64,000 nt of DNA from Sindora glabra (taxonomy: Eukaryota > Streptophyta > Magnoliopsida > Fabales > Fabaceae): the NCBI GenBank assembly GCA_020226215.1, contig CM035232.1, positions 80,192,693 to 80,256,692 of the forward strand. Direction: 5' to 3'. Positions 12,957 through 25,145 of the stretch are shown here, one piece after another. Under the pieces are notes generated by a model. It had not been told where the DNA came from, did not search any database, and saw nothing but the letters and a program-made list of their open reading frames with translations. A program made the translations under genes and the position numbers. Within the stretch, counting starts at the first letter, position 1. Each line of letters starts with the position of its first letter.

Positions 12957-15790
12957 TTAGTGGTTCCATAAAGTTTACAGAATTGCTTTGAGATACTACA
13001 CATATTCTTCTTCGCTCCTCAAATATACTAAGATATTACTTCTAAAGACAATCATATATTGGTCCAAAAATGGTTTGAACATTTAATTTATCAAATCTAT
13101 AAAAATAGCTAAAGTATTTCTCAATCTAAATGACATCACTAGAAATTCATAATGATCATACCTAGTTTGGAAAGCTATTTTAGGAATATCATCTTTGTAA
13201 ATCATTAACTAGTGGTATCTTATGTGTAGATCTATCTTGAAAATATACTTAGCTTTTTGTAGTTAATTGAATAGATAATCTATATAAGGAAAAGGGTGTT
13301 TGTTCTTAATGTTAAACCTTGTTAGCTAGTGATAATTGATGCATAAACATATTGATCCATCATTCATTTTTAGAAATAAAATTGGAGCTCCCTAATGTAA
13401 AGAGTATAAATGAATAATTCCATTATCTATCAAATCTTATAATTACTCCTTTAATCCTTACAATTCCATTAGGTTTGTGCAATTTAGGGGTATGGAGACA
13501 AGTTTAGTGCTAGGCACAATGTTAGTAGAGAACTTTATTTATCGATTAGGTGGTAATTAACAAATCTTTTGGAAACACATTTGTGAACCTTTACACTACT
13601 AGAACGTTACTAATATCAAGGATCAATTAGTTCAAATTCTGAACCATTACTAGGTATATGGCACACTCCTTTCTCTCAAGCTTTTGGGATTTAATATTAA
13701 CAAGCAAGCTAATGGTTTACTAAAGTCTCCTCCCTAAATTCTAATGGGTGGTGCACCCTCTATAAAATGAGGGATAGATTTTTCAAAATGATCCACATAA
13801 ACATGGTATAAATATAACCAATCCATTCCAAAAATCACATTCTAATAATTCATGTCTAGTAAAACCAAATTGGAAGGAAATTTATAATCATGGACATATA
13901 TGGAACTAACCTTTATCATATGTGTAGTGAATAAAGATTTAACTATCGAAGTCATTACAATTAGGAGATTTTCAATAGGTTTAAATGCTTTGTTAAAGGT
14001 GGAAGTAAACCTTTTTAAAATAAAGGAATAGGTCACACTAAGTTAAATAGTACTTTAGCAAAAAGTTTATCCATTTTAAGGGTGCTTAATACCACAACAT
14101 TAAAGGCTTAGACCTTTTGGTGGGTTAAAGCATAAACTCAAGCCTGGTTTCCATTAGGAGCTCTCTCCCTAGTAATTGCACTTGAATTTTTGATTGGTGG
14201 ATTTTAGGAAGGATTGGTTAGACGAGTTAGGGTGTGGTATTAAGGAACTAAGTAACTTTCAAGATAGCTAAAAGCACCTCTAAGGCACTCCTTAACCTTA
14301 TTCTCTAGCTAGCCATAACTATAACATAAATAAGATTTGGGTAGTAAAGGCCCTAGTGCTTATTATTATGCCAAACATATCTTGGTAACCCTCTTTATGA
14401 ATTACTTCCTTCATGGCCCATTGAAGCATTTAGGAAATATTGTTTATTTCCTTGATTCCTCCCTAAAGGTGGTCCATTTGACCCATTTCTTAAGTAAGTT
14501 AATCTTATTAATGGTTGAGTCCTTTCACTCAAATAGGCACTCGAAGAGGGCATCCTTTTAGCATTTAATGTAAAACTTGGTCTTTTGGACTAGTTATGTT
14601 TCTTGGTTCCTTTTTTCCTTATCTTTCTCTTCTCTCTTTAAACCTTAACTCAAGCCATAGTACTTGATCCATAGCTTCTTGATAAGTGATACTTTTGTAA
14701 ATGTGAATTTTTTCATAATAATAGTGTTGCCAGCCTTGCAAAAATCATTATACTTTAGCTCTTTTAATAGGAATCAAATGGAAAGTAAAGCTCAATAATT
14801 GGGTAAAACATACATCATATTTAGTAACTAAAAGACCTTTTTACCTAAGAGACTCCAACTGCTAAACTATACCCTAATGCAAGCTTATAGGTAAGAAGTG
14901 ATTGATGAAAAGCTCTTGGAAAGTTACCTAAGTTAAAGGCTTCGAGTGTAGATCCCAAATTATTATAGTTTCTATGAACTAATAATGGATTACAATAACT
15001 AGTTGGTAACTTATCAACATAAAACAATAAGTATAAGACTTATTTTATATACTTATTGCCAATCCACTAGAAAGATAGATGTAATGCCCTTGAATGAGGG
15101 TATCCTACTTACTATAATGGTGGAGAAGGAAGATCCTATAGTGTATCTAAAATACTAAATCCATAAAATAATAAGTATAATGCTTAGTGAGAAATACTCA
15201 ACATAACAAGAAACTTACTAAGTCATACATATGCAATTTATGAAAGCATAAACACTCTACACATCAACTTTTAAGGGTGTCACCTATTGTTTCAACACAT
15301 AAGACCTCAAGTGATCCAATCATCAATCATACACAACAATATTAATTAAATATAAAGCAATACCAAGCAATTATCCTCATTGTGTCTCTTTTCATTCTTA
15401 TCCCTTATAAGTTTCAACCTTATGCTGAGTAATATTACACAATATCAATTAAACACCAAGTAATATGAAATAATTACTAAGAATTGATATGGATCCATAA
15501 TGTCAATCTCTATACAACTAGAAGGCTTTAGCTTGATGAATTCATAAGTATTTTGTAATTAATTCTCAAGGCTTCCCATAGGTGGAGTCCTCTCCCTCTC
15601 TGCCTTGTTCTATTCACTCTTTATGGTTATCCTGATTGTATTATTCGTGATCTCTATTAGGATTCAATTGTTGCGCTAGTTATGCTACAACTTGTTTTAG
15701 ATGATTTTTAGTTTGTAAGAGACCGATAACTTTTGAAGAAATAGTTTTCTCATTTCAATTCCTACTTTGGTTACCTCATTGGTTTTGATA
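12957..15790 (-). pseudogene. Old gypsy relic I, right half: RT, protease and probable gag remains
   Basis: From about 13420 leftward the minus-strand translation follows gypsy reverse transcriptase: GAPILFLKMNDGSICL, then KNKHPFPYID, then YDHYEFLVMSF near 13150. A weak ILVY remnant of the active site follows near 13035. Around 13800 a protease C-terminal motif like VIFGMDWL can be read. Farther right, 14040-15780 should contain gag but is too decayed to identify domains. There are many stops and frameshifts. The text resumes at 2874, on the other side of element 1. The relic is much older than element 1, judged by its decay. Confidence 0.7.
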
Positions 15791-15793
15791 CCT
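15781..15793 (-). other. Possible primer-binding site of relic I
   Basis: On the minus strand the bases read AGGTATCAAAACC, similar to the tRNA-Met site TGGTATCAGAGCC. The position, upstream of the relic's protease and gag-like area, is right. It is short and degenerate, so the match may be chance. Confidence 0.4.
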
Positions 15794-17133
15794 AATTGAG
15801 GACTTGTTACATTATCTTTAAATTATAATAATTTCAAATTTATTTTGGAATAAAGGTAAATGTAATAGCCGATGTGCTGCCACCTAAAATTAAACTCAAA
15901 CATGTATTAGAAAATTTTTTATGAAAAATTATGAATAAATCATTAAGAAGCAATAATAATTAATGTTAGAGTAAGTTATATAATAGAAACATAATGAGAA
16001 ATAGATAACAAAGAATAAGTAGAATAGTAGAATTTAAGGTTTTAGATTATTATAAATAAGTATGTGAGTATAAAAGAGATGTAGGAAACATTTCTAAAAA
16101 TGATCTTGAGCACTATTCCTCATTTTATGACACTATTCTCATCTTTCCCAATTCCATTCCTCATTTCATCTAAACCTTTCCTTACTTTTCATCATATTTT
16201 TCTTCTTCCTCAAGATCCCATCACCAAATTAAAGGAACACTAATATTCTTCAAATTCTTCAAAAAATTAAGGTAAGAATATCATGATTACTAGAAGTCCA
16301 CTTCATTTTCTTTAGTTTGAATAGAATTGAGATAATTTGTTCTAAAAAATGAAATAGAACCTTAACTAAAAAATCTTTAGAATTTGGTGTGATTGAGCTT
16401 AAGGAATATCAAATTTAACCCTCTAGCATCCTCTTTCATACTAAGTGAGTGAATATTCTAGTTAGATCCATTAATTTATTGGAAATTTGTTATTTTGTTC
16501 ACATATTGAATTTTATATGATTTTTTTAGACTATGTTGATTTGATATAATTTGATTGAATTTAATATTAAAGAATGCTTGTATGAATGTTAGAAATATGT
16601 ATTAATGAATAAAGAATGATTGGGTGAGTAGTAAATGTGTTGGATGGGTATTGATATAAAATGAATAGTGAATGGCTTTTTGGAAAACACATTGCATTCA
16701 TATGCTAAGTACTTCACAAAGCACTTCTTGGATTTAGATTTTATTAAGTTAGGAAGCGATTCTTGAAATACTCCATTACTTTCAAATGTTACTAGAAGAC
16801 TAGAAGTGCTTTGTAAACCACTTCACAAGGTACTTTCTAAAGTACTTTTGTAAACCTAGATTTCACTAGAAAGCAATTTGGAAAGTGCTTTATTTCTTCT
16901 AAAAGTTACTGAAAAGGATAAAATGACTTACAAAGCACTTCTCTTGCCTTATTTGAAGTTTTAATATTAAGATTAACTATAATTGATCTTTTACATGCAT
17001 TTTAATCCTAAGATTGTTGTATGAAAAATATTAACAAGGATTTTTACATTTTTCAAGCATAAGCATGGCTACTATATCTTGGATTGCATCAAGAGAGTAA
17101 TTATTGTATGTTTTATGAAATGAAATAAGTTTT
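15794..17133. other. LTR-like non-coding DNA
   Basis: I see no gene. A possible LTR start (TGTAATAGCC) lies at about 15854. A TATAAATA at 16051 is followed by a pyrimidine-rich leader-like stretch and an AAGGTAAGAA segment near 16270. A cluster of short direct and inverted AAGCACTT/AAGTGCTT motifs covers about 16690-16935. LTR-D begins at 17134. This looks like one or more decayed LTRs, but I could not find a partner copy in the window. Confidence 0.4.
16051..16058 (+). promoter_or_regulatory. Possible TATA box
   Basis: TATAAATA is followed 30-100 bases later by a CT-rich leader-like stretch, as in plant LTR promoters. In DNA this AT-rich the match may be fortuitous. Confidence 0.3.
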
Positions 17134-18120
17134 TGTCATGACTCAACTTGATCATGACCAGCATAGATCTTGATATTAATTTCTACTAGCCTTAACACTT
17201 TTCACTCTTTCTATTTGATAAGAGTTTCCAAATTCCTAGGAAGACTCAAAATTTCACATTAATTTTTTTATGAAAAAATGAATAGAGTCTCTTCTATTCT
17301 AGGACACTTCCCGAGGGCTACATGCCCTAAATATATAAACTTATTTTATTTCCAGATACGATAGTGGCAAACACACATAGTACATTATAGACTTCAATTT
17401 TATGCACATACAATAGTTTAACACCACATAAATCAACACATCTTTATTTTAAATGTTGATTCTAATCCTAACTGTTAAATCATTTAGTAAAGCAGCTATG
17501 ATTTTCCATAAATGTTACAAGGCTTGAATCTTAACTTGAAAACATTGGAAATATCATAGAGTGAGTTATGATAACTCAATGGGTATATATCTACCATTAT
17601 AAAATCTCAATTTCAATTATTTTAAATGGTTGTATACTAATTAAGAGTTTGATTAGAGAAAGAAATTTAATGTAAACTCTCTTAAGTTTCTAAATGTGCA
17701 AAACCAAGCTTGAGATGAAATATTTACCTACACATGACTTAAACTCTGTTTTTCTTATAATGAATCATAGGAGTCTCAACTACCCATTAGTACTCAAGAT
17801 CGTTATCATATTGTGTACTACCTATTTTAGGTAAACATCATATTCACAAATAGCCATTAAGGCTTAAATATAGAAAATCAGTATAATTACATTAAGTCTT
17901 TGCAATCACATTAAATAGTAATAACTAACCATAGACAATTTTCAATATCACATCTAGATATAGTAAACATACATATAGTTATTTTTAATTTTTCAAGGCA
18001 ATACTACATTTTTCTTAACTATTTGCTGAGAATTTTTCATCTAACTCTCAAATCAATCTTGTATTCTCCACAATTGTTTATCAGGAATTTCCCATCCATT
18101 TTTCACATCATTAGCCCCGT
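17134..18120 (-). repeat. LTR-D: truncated LTR of the A/B/C family
   Basis: The edge TGTCATGACTC and the next 500 or so bases match the start of LTR-C at 59834 in order: the GACAC-TT-C-AGGG-CACATGCCCTAAA segment, the CTTGAAAACATT segment, and the GTGAGTTA...AACTCA...TATATATCTACC block. It stops abruptly at 18120, where the copia LTR of element E begins. The rest of this LTR is not found in the window; it was probably lost with the right end of element E. Confidence 0.75.
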
Positions 18121-19794
18121 TGTTGGTGTGTCTCCTAGGAGCCAATCATAAAGATGATTGTAATAATATATAATATATTATGTTTTATTTCAATCAATGC
18201 AATTACTATATTTTATTTTCATTTTATATATATATCTACACAATTTATAACTTAATATAATAATTATGCCTAGAATAGTTTTACTAATCCTAAAATGCCC
18301 TTAATCAAGTATTATTGTGAAAAGGATAATAATAATACATTGAGATTAGCATGTGTAGTGACTGATGATTATGAATCATGGATATATGATATAAAGTCAA
18401 TACATGAGTACACTGTTAGTGAAGAAATGTATTGGATTGGCCTGTAGTGAGAAAACTATATGGGTTGTCATATGTCATTAGTTATTCTCACGTGACCACA
18501 ATACACGTAGTCCTTTGACCTAAAGTCACTACGGTTCCCTATATGAAAAGTCACACACTTTAATGTTGTCCTGTATCACCTTTAACTGGGGTGTGTTATA
18601 GGATGTTGATTAGGTGTGTTATAAATTATGTAGAGACATGTGAGTGATGTAGATGGAAATTTTGTTCCTATTACATAATAGAAGTGATATCCTTAGGCCC
18701 CTTGATTGAGTGAGATTAAGAAATGCATGGCCATACTCAAATAGATTAATATGAGATATTGATCATTTGTTTAAGTTACTCTATTTGGTATTAAGAAACA
18801 TAAATTGAACATAAACGAGGATGATGCATTCCATGCCTCTTGTTCGATTTGGATATCATAACAAAAGGAACTATATTGCAAAGTGTTGTTCGCACATTAA
18901 ATGAATATTGAGTCACATACATTTTTACTACTTAGGTGGCAGTGATGTATTGCTAGATATTGCTCACTATCTGTGGTCTAAAAGTGGACTATTACCAATG
19001 TAGTAAGACCCTACAGGATTACACAAAAGGAGTAGGAATGAGACAATAATTAATTGGGCTTTAGTTAGACTGATATCCAATTAATTAGGCTTATTTTCAT
19101 GCATATAAATATTACTAAAATAATAATATATCTTCATATAATATATGGTATATTATGTGATATTATTTGATATTAAAATAATATCAGATAATTATATTAT
19201 TAGATATTAGATAATTATATTATAAGATAATATTATTTTCTAAAATAAAGATAACTATATGCCATTTAATATTAGATAATTATATTATGAGATAATGTTA
19301 TTATCTAATATTAGATAATTAATGGATAAGTTTCATCTCTCCTCACTCTCTCCATTATAAGGATAAGGTGATAGTTATTAAGTGAGATTAGAATTTTGGA
19401 AGTATTATCCTAGTAGGACTAGGAATGTGGTATACCTTAGTTCTATAAAAGGAACTTGAAGGCACTACTTTAAACACATTAGCTATCATTAAACCTTAAA
19501 TCACTTAAGAAAATGCACTAATTTTAATCCTAGTGAAAGAAATATATCCTAGCAGATTCGTAGGGGGTGAGAAGTCATTGTTCACTCCATGTAGATACCG
19601 TAGAGATGCTATACCTTTTTGGTTGGCATTTGATTCGTGATTCATCTCGATCTTTCAAAGTTTTGTTCAGAAAGAACACGAGTGCACAAAAGGTAAAATC
19701 CTAACATTGATTTATGCCCTTTTTCATGGATCCTTGGTAGGATTTGGAAAAAAAATTTAATTTTTTACTGTATATGTTGATTTGAAACCTAACA
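18121..19794 (+). repeat. Element E, 5' LTR (copia)
   Basis: This 1,674 bp LTR starts TGTTGGTGTG and ends AACCTAACA, directly followed by the primer site. It aligns over its full length with the solo LTR at 27660-29330. Both copies hold AT-rich palindromic blocks near the 3' third (TATTAGATAATTATATTA repeats, here about 19130-19325) and a TATA box about 350 bases before the LTR end. Confidence 0.9.
19444..19450 (+). promoter_or_regulatory. TATA box of the copia LTR
   Basis: TATAAAA lies in the context TTCTATAAAAGGAACTTG and is conserved in the second copy at 28975. Its position inside the LTR, with a plausible leader following, fits the Pol II promoter of the element. Confidence 0.65.
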
Positions 19795-19795
19795 G

Positions 19796-19808
19796 TGGTA
19801 TTGGAGGC
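19796..19808 (+). other. Primer-binding site of element E
   Basis: TGGTATTGGAGGC begins one base after the LTR end. It corresponds to the copia tRNA-Met site TGGTATCAGAGCC with a few changes. It proves that this LTR is a 5' LTR on the plus strand. Confidence 0.75.
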
Positions 19809-20457
19809 AAGGTGCAAAACCATAAATTGATTATGTGTTTTACTGCTTTTAATGAATATTTATGTGACAAATATATGTCAAATCTGTTTTGGTTTGAATC
19901 AGAGTTACATGTTTTGATGAATGTTTATGTGATAAATAAATATCAAATCAGTTTCTGTTTGAACTAGATATATATGTGATATATGTAAACTCGTGTTTGG
20001 TTCTAATTTCGTAGATATATATATATATATATATATGATATATATAATTTGTATTTTGATTTTGATCATATGGATATATATATGCGAGACGTTCATGGTA
20101 CTAGTTCAACAAGATATGTAATTCAATCTAGCCTGCTGCTATATATATGTGATATATATATGTTTTGAATTAATGTGATTAGTTCTAAATCTATCTTCAT
20201 ATGTAGATCTGTTTAAATTTTGTTTAATGTGATTAAAATGAATATATGCATGAATGCTTTAGTTTATTTAAGCTTGGCTGGATATGTTTAATATGATTAA
20301 ACTTGTTCACTGTAATACAAAAAAATATTATTGAATTGTTCGATAAAAGGATATGTCAATTGCCGGACCGTCGTACTAACTCTACATAGCATTCAAAAAT
20401 TATTATTTTTTAATAAAATGCTGTTCTAAAGTAAGATTTTTGATGATTTATGTTATG

Positions 20458-20528
<71 letters not shown>

Positions 20529-21560
20529 AATTATCTTGCTTATCTTGTTACATATATATTTGTTAGCAATTATTACATATGATGCATAATTGTGTTGCAT
20601 AGTATGGCCTTTAGAGTTTTTGTGGATGGATTTTAAATACAACCTACGTGTCATGTCTTCCTCTATTTTTTTGATGTATATTCTCTTCATATCTCACTCC
20701 CCTCAAATGTAACTCATGATTTTTATTGTAAAATTGTAATCATAATAGAGCAATCTTGGCTTGGAACGAGGAAAAGCTAAGGAGTTAGTTTAGCGTTTAT
20801 CATTAGAAAATAGAATTTTAAGGCCATACTATGTGACATTTTGATTTCTTTATTATGTGATGATATTGATGAGCATGCATTTACTATGTATCCTAACTGT
20901 ATGATAGTTTTATCCATTGCTTGATATATGATATGCAATAGTCTATTTTATTCATTTACTTTATATGATGTATGCTAGATATAATGCATGAATAAAAAGG
21001 CTGATTATGGTGAGATCTGATAATAATTAATTTAAATCCCTTATCTGAAATATTAAGTCAGTAATAATTGATGATTCCTTCCAATGCTTGGCACTCATCA
21101 AGGCCTCGATCGACATAAGGTAAGTTTGCTAAAGCAAAGTACCTTATTTATCTTGGTGAGATGTGACTGGATAATAGTGATATCCGAATGTCAAACATTA
21201 GGTTTAACTTAACTAGGATATTTCAATAGGATTGAAACTTAAAGGCATAGAGTTGAGCTTTAGTTCATAAGATAGACTAAAACAAGTCTTGTTCAATCAA
21301 CTATCTAAGAGTTGTATATGATATAATTGGCAAGTGTTGCCTACCAAAATAACTAAGTTTTAAGTGATTAGCCAAAGCTGACTTAAGGCTTAGTGAAATA
21401 TAGATCTTGGCCCACTAGAAAGCCTAAACAATGTGACTTTCTAAATTAATAGTGAGGGCTATTAATTTGAATAAAATATTAGGAGGTACATTTAATAAAA
21501 GGCCTTATTAAATATTTGAAACTTAATACTTACTTTGCATATTTCTTTCGTAGATAATCA
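19809..21560 (+). other. Leader region of element E between primer site and gag
   Basis: About 1.75 kb with no recognisable coding sequence. It contains several TATATA runs (20017-20034 and a 65 bp run at 20461-20525) and direct short repeats of the pattern TGTGATATATATG. Frames found here come from the TA runs and are not genes. A leader of this length before gag is long for a copia element, and may include another old insertion I cannot delimit. Confidence 0.5.
20461..20525. repeat. (TA)n microsatellite
   Basis: An uninterrupted alternating TA run of about 65 bases. It will be length-variable and prone to forming cruciforms; it encodes only an artefactual IYIY repeat. Confidence 0.95.
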
Positions 21561-21965
21561 ATGGCTAATACATCAAATAACTTATCACTGTAATCGATCC
21601 TTGAGAAGGATACACTAAATGTGACAAACTTCTTGGGGTAGTACAGGAATTTAAGGATAGTCCTTAAACATGAACAAAAAATGTATGTCCTAGAGGAACC
21701 TGTTCCTCAATAACCTAAAGCTAATGCCCCTCGAGCTTAGAAGGATGCTTATAAAAAGCATCATGATGATGCATTAGACATTGGTTGTCTCATGTTAGCT
21801 ACTATGGACTCTGAGCTTCAGAAGCAACATGAGAATATGGAAGCTTATGACATGTTTAAGCATCTTAAGAAGCTTTATGAAAGCCAAGCTCAGCATGAGA
21901 CGTTTAAGGTGACAAAAGCATTGTTTCAGTGCAAACTAGCAGAAGGAAACCTTGTTGGGCCTCAT
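21561..21965 (+). pseudogene. Element E gag, first part
   Basis: The probable start is the ATG at 21561 (MANTSNNL), with a stop soon after. The frame is open again from about 21790 and shows a copia gag core: FKHLKKLYESQAQHE, then KALFQCKLAEGN, then GPH, where LTR-A interrupts it. The matching second half resumes at 25146. In the family this protein forms the capsid. The sequence before 21790 is degenerate. Confidence 0.8.
21961..21965. repeat. Target-site duplication of LTR-A, left copy (CTCAT)
   Basis: CTCAT precedes the LTR start TGTAATATCC; TTCAT at 25141-25145 follows its end. Four of five bases agree, and the gag reading frame is restored if one copy is removed, so the duplication is real. 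Confidence 0.8.
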
Positions 21966-24900
21966 TGTAATATCCCAAAATTTTAATTTCATGAATTTTT
22001 ATGTTTAAAAATATTTATTTATTTAATTAATGATTGAACTTGAATCTCTTTCCTTTAAAGGCTTTGACATATTGAAATTATATTAATAATAGTATTTGAA
22101 ATACATTTATTTTTATGATGATTATTGGTTTGAAATTCGATTAAAATAATTTTTACAAAAAATTTCTTATAAATTGAGAAATTGATTTTAGAAATTATGG
22201 GAGTAAAAATTTGTAAAAAATAACTTGTTGTATTTAATGATTTATTTTTAAAAATTATGAGAATTTTTAAGGTTTTAAATAAAATTAATTTTATCAAAAA
22301 AATATGAGTGCTAAGATTTTATTTATTTAAAAATATTATTGAAATATTTTATTAGAATATGGAAAATTTGAAAAGTACGAAGATTTGATAGTTCAAACGG
22401 GTTTTTACTTGGAATCAAGACATTAGGAAGTTGAGATTTTGAGTGTAAAAGTAAAGGATATACACGTGAAACACACAACAAAGTTTTCATCTCAGCATTT
22501 TCTTCCTTTCCCTTAATTTTTAGGCTCTTGTGCAGCTATTTTTCTACAACATTTTTCTTTGTTACTGTGCATCCACTTCCATTCTTTTTCTGCTGGATGT
22601 TTAACTTTTCTACAAGCTTCTTGATGTACACGTAGATAGCAGCTTCTCTAGATTTTTCAAGAAATTACTACTGCCCTCCTGCACCGCCCTTCTCTCATAT
22701 TTTTCGATTTCTTTTCTCACCAATAAAATGGCTTCTTAGAAAGAAAAAAATGAGCACCGCCACCTCTCTCTCAGTTGCTTTCTTTTTCTTCTCTCTAGGA
22801 AACTAGCAGCTTTCTTTCATATTCTCACTGCCCTCTCTTTCCTCCCGCAGCTCCCTCTTCCTCATTATGTTACCTTTTTTGTCTCTCTCGGGCTACAATG
22901 TTGTTGTGTTTCTATCCACGGCCAACCAGCAGTATTCATGATGCATAAAAGCTGTACGATTTGTGGTTCGGGAAGGAGCAGGGGAACCATAATTCTTCTT
23001 AGCTCGTTGCCATTTCAATGTTAACTCCATACCAGTGAGCTCTCTCTCTCGGTTTCCTTGTTATGTGACGTCTTGCTACTGGTGCTTTAAGGAACGGTGC
23101 TCCTGGCCACCACCCGAACTTCTATTACTCGTGAAAAAAGCTGTAACCGGCAATAGAGCGGTAAAACGGAGCTGCGGTGTTGCACAACTTCCAGTCACTT
23201 CTTCTGTTCCTGCCTGGTAGTGATGGTTTATAGTGCGAGGAAGACCTTGGGGGTAAGACAAAGGACTAATAAATATGAGCGGGAAGCACAGAAATTAGCC
23301 GAACTTGCTGCTGCCTAATGGTTGTAAGGCACGCTAGTAAGAGAAGAAACCACATGCTTAACTCCATGGAAGCTGGCTAGAACAGCTCATGGAACTTATT
23401 GGTTGTAGCAATAATCCAACGTACAACAGCTCTATTTTTAGGAATTGGAGTATTTCTGTCTCTCTCATGTAGTTACTGCCATCGCTGCACTCTTTTTTTT
23501 CTTTCCCTAATTTTTCTTTTGTCTTCTCTACTGCTGTACTGCTGCTTTCTGTTCGGCCACAAGGTAGTCGTTGCTGGGCCGTCCACCGTTAATCTCTCGG
23601 TGCGCTTCTGTTTGCCTGCATCGAACTGCACTGCTGGGAAGGTTCTGCTAAACTTACTTCTTCATAGTTGAACGGCAACTGCACCATTCTCACTTCTCAT
23701 TGCCGTCTTAACACCAGAAGTTAGCCTCAATGTTTCCTTTCAATCATGACCGTTACTTGAGCTGCTGCTATTCAATTCGGCATCCACTCCCTAGCCACAG
23801 TAAGGAGGAGTTGATGTTATGTTTGCACAGCAAACTAGAGCTGTGGTGCGATACGATTTCTGGCTAATTCCTTTTATCGTTGTTCAGTTCTTTGCTGGCT
23901 AGCCTCCAGTCAATGTTCTGCTCTATTTTTATCAAACCGTAAGCTGGCATGGCAGAGGAGCTGGGAATTTCCTTTCTAAGTTACGGTAAAGTCATGTATA
24001 TGATAAACTCCTTTTATTTGTTGCTGACTTGGTGGAGCGGTTTTTCTACACCTTGAAGCAGCTTAAATTTGGTGTGAGTGAGCTATCGATGGTTTCCTTT
24101 GACAACAGCAAAAACAGAAGGAGGAGAATAGAGTTTAGAATCTTCGAATTTGTTGATAATTTTACGTGAGTATATATCTCACCACTTTTTTATTATTATC
24201 TTATCAAAAGACATTTTAAATATTGAGTTATGCTTTCATCATTATTAGTATCAATTCTATATTTTTATATAAATATGATTATATACGAGTATTGTGAATT
24301 GAGCCTGTTGAGACATTGGAAGGGGACGAATGATGTTAGAATGATGATATTGAATATTGCAACCAATGATAAAGAAATGATATGAAAGTCGGATGGGAAA
24401 TTCCTGATAAATTATATAATATAGATATGATATTGATTCAAAAGTCAGACGAGGAATTCCTGACTAACAGTTGATAGAGGTATAAAATTGACTTTGTTAC
24501 CAAAGAGTAACTATATGTATTATATTGTATTTAAATATTCGACATCCAGTGACTGTTGTGATTGGTTTGTACTGATGATGTGATGGAGATGAACTGTTTA
24601 TAATTGAGTCTTAATGACTATTTTATATATGATGCCTACCCGGAATGGGTAGTATATGATCTTGAGTTCTACTAGGAAGTCAAGATTCCTATAATTGTGT
24701 TACGTGAAATAGAATTTTAGTCATGTGCACGTGAATTTTCATATATTTCAAGAATTCAGAAATTGATTTGCTATTACCTTTTTTATATACCTACATTGAT
24801 CACTTAAAAGTTAGTAGTAGTTATATGCTCATTAGGTTCGTCGAACTCACTTTATTCTAATTCAATGTTTTCAGGTTAAAATCCATGGAGGTTCAAAGAC

Positions 24901-25140
24901 CACCTTATTAAGGAATTTGACAGTTAGGACTAGAGTTAACAGTCAAATAGAATTTTGATAAATTATATAATGTGATGAATTAATTGTATGTGTATAAGTG
25001 TGAAATTAGATTGTTCTATATGTATGTTGATCTTGTCATATTTGAATATTCTCATTAGTTTGAAAGAATAATAATAGTTAAGGCTTGTGGAAATTGGTAA
25101 CAGGATCCACACCGGTCACGATAAAAAATGGGTCGTGACA
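21966..25140 (+). mobile_element. LTR-A: solo LTR of a long-LTR gypsy-type family
   Basis: A 3,175 bp unit begins TGTAATATCC and ends GGTCGTGACA, inserted in copia gag with a 5 bp duplication. It has no primer site, internal genes or second LTR, so it is a solo LTR left by recombination between two LTRs. Homologous copies in the window are LTR-B (44838-58640, interrupted), LTR-C (59834-63065, opposite strand) and the truncated LTR-D. The segment 22480-24130 is unusually rich in CT and GC for this window. The open frames in it (for example 23035-23220 and 23399-23671) lack any recognisable motif. The TGAGTATATATCTCA block near 24165 is shared with the other copies. Confidence 0.85.
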
Positions 25141-25145
25141 TTCAT

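Noticed and set aside
20448..20690. 80-codon frame with a long IYIY run
   Set aside because: It is a translation of the (TA)n microsatellite and flanking AT-rich DNA. The frames over 57222-57479 are rejected for the same reason.
23035..23671. Cysteine-rich open frames in LTR-A, possibly a captured host gene
   Set aside because: No family motif, no conservation visible in LTR-C, and the CT-rich composition alone produces such frames.
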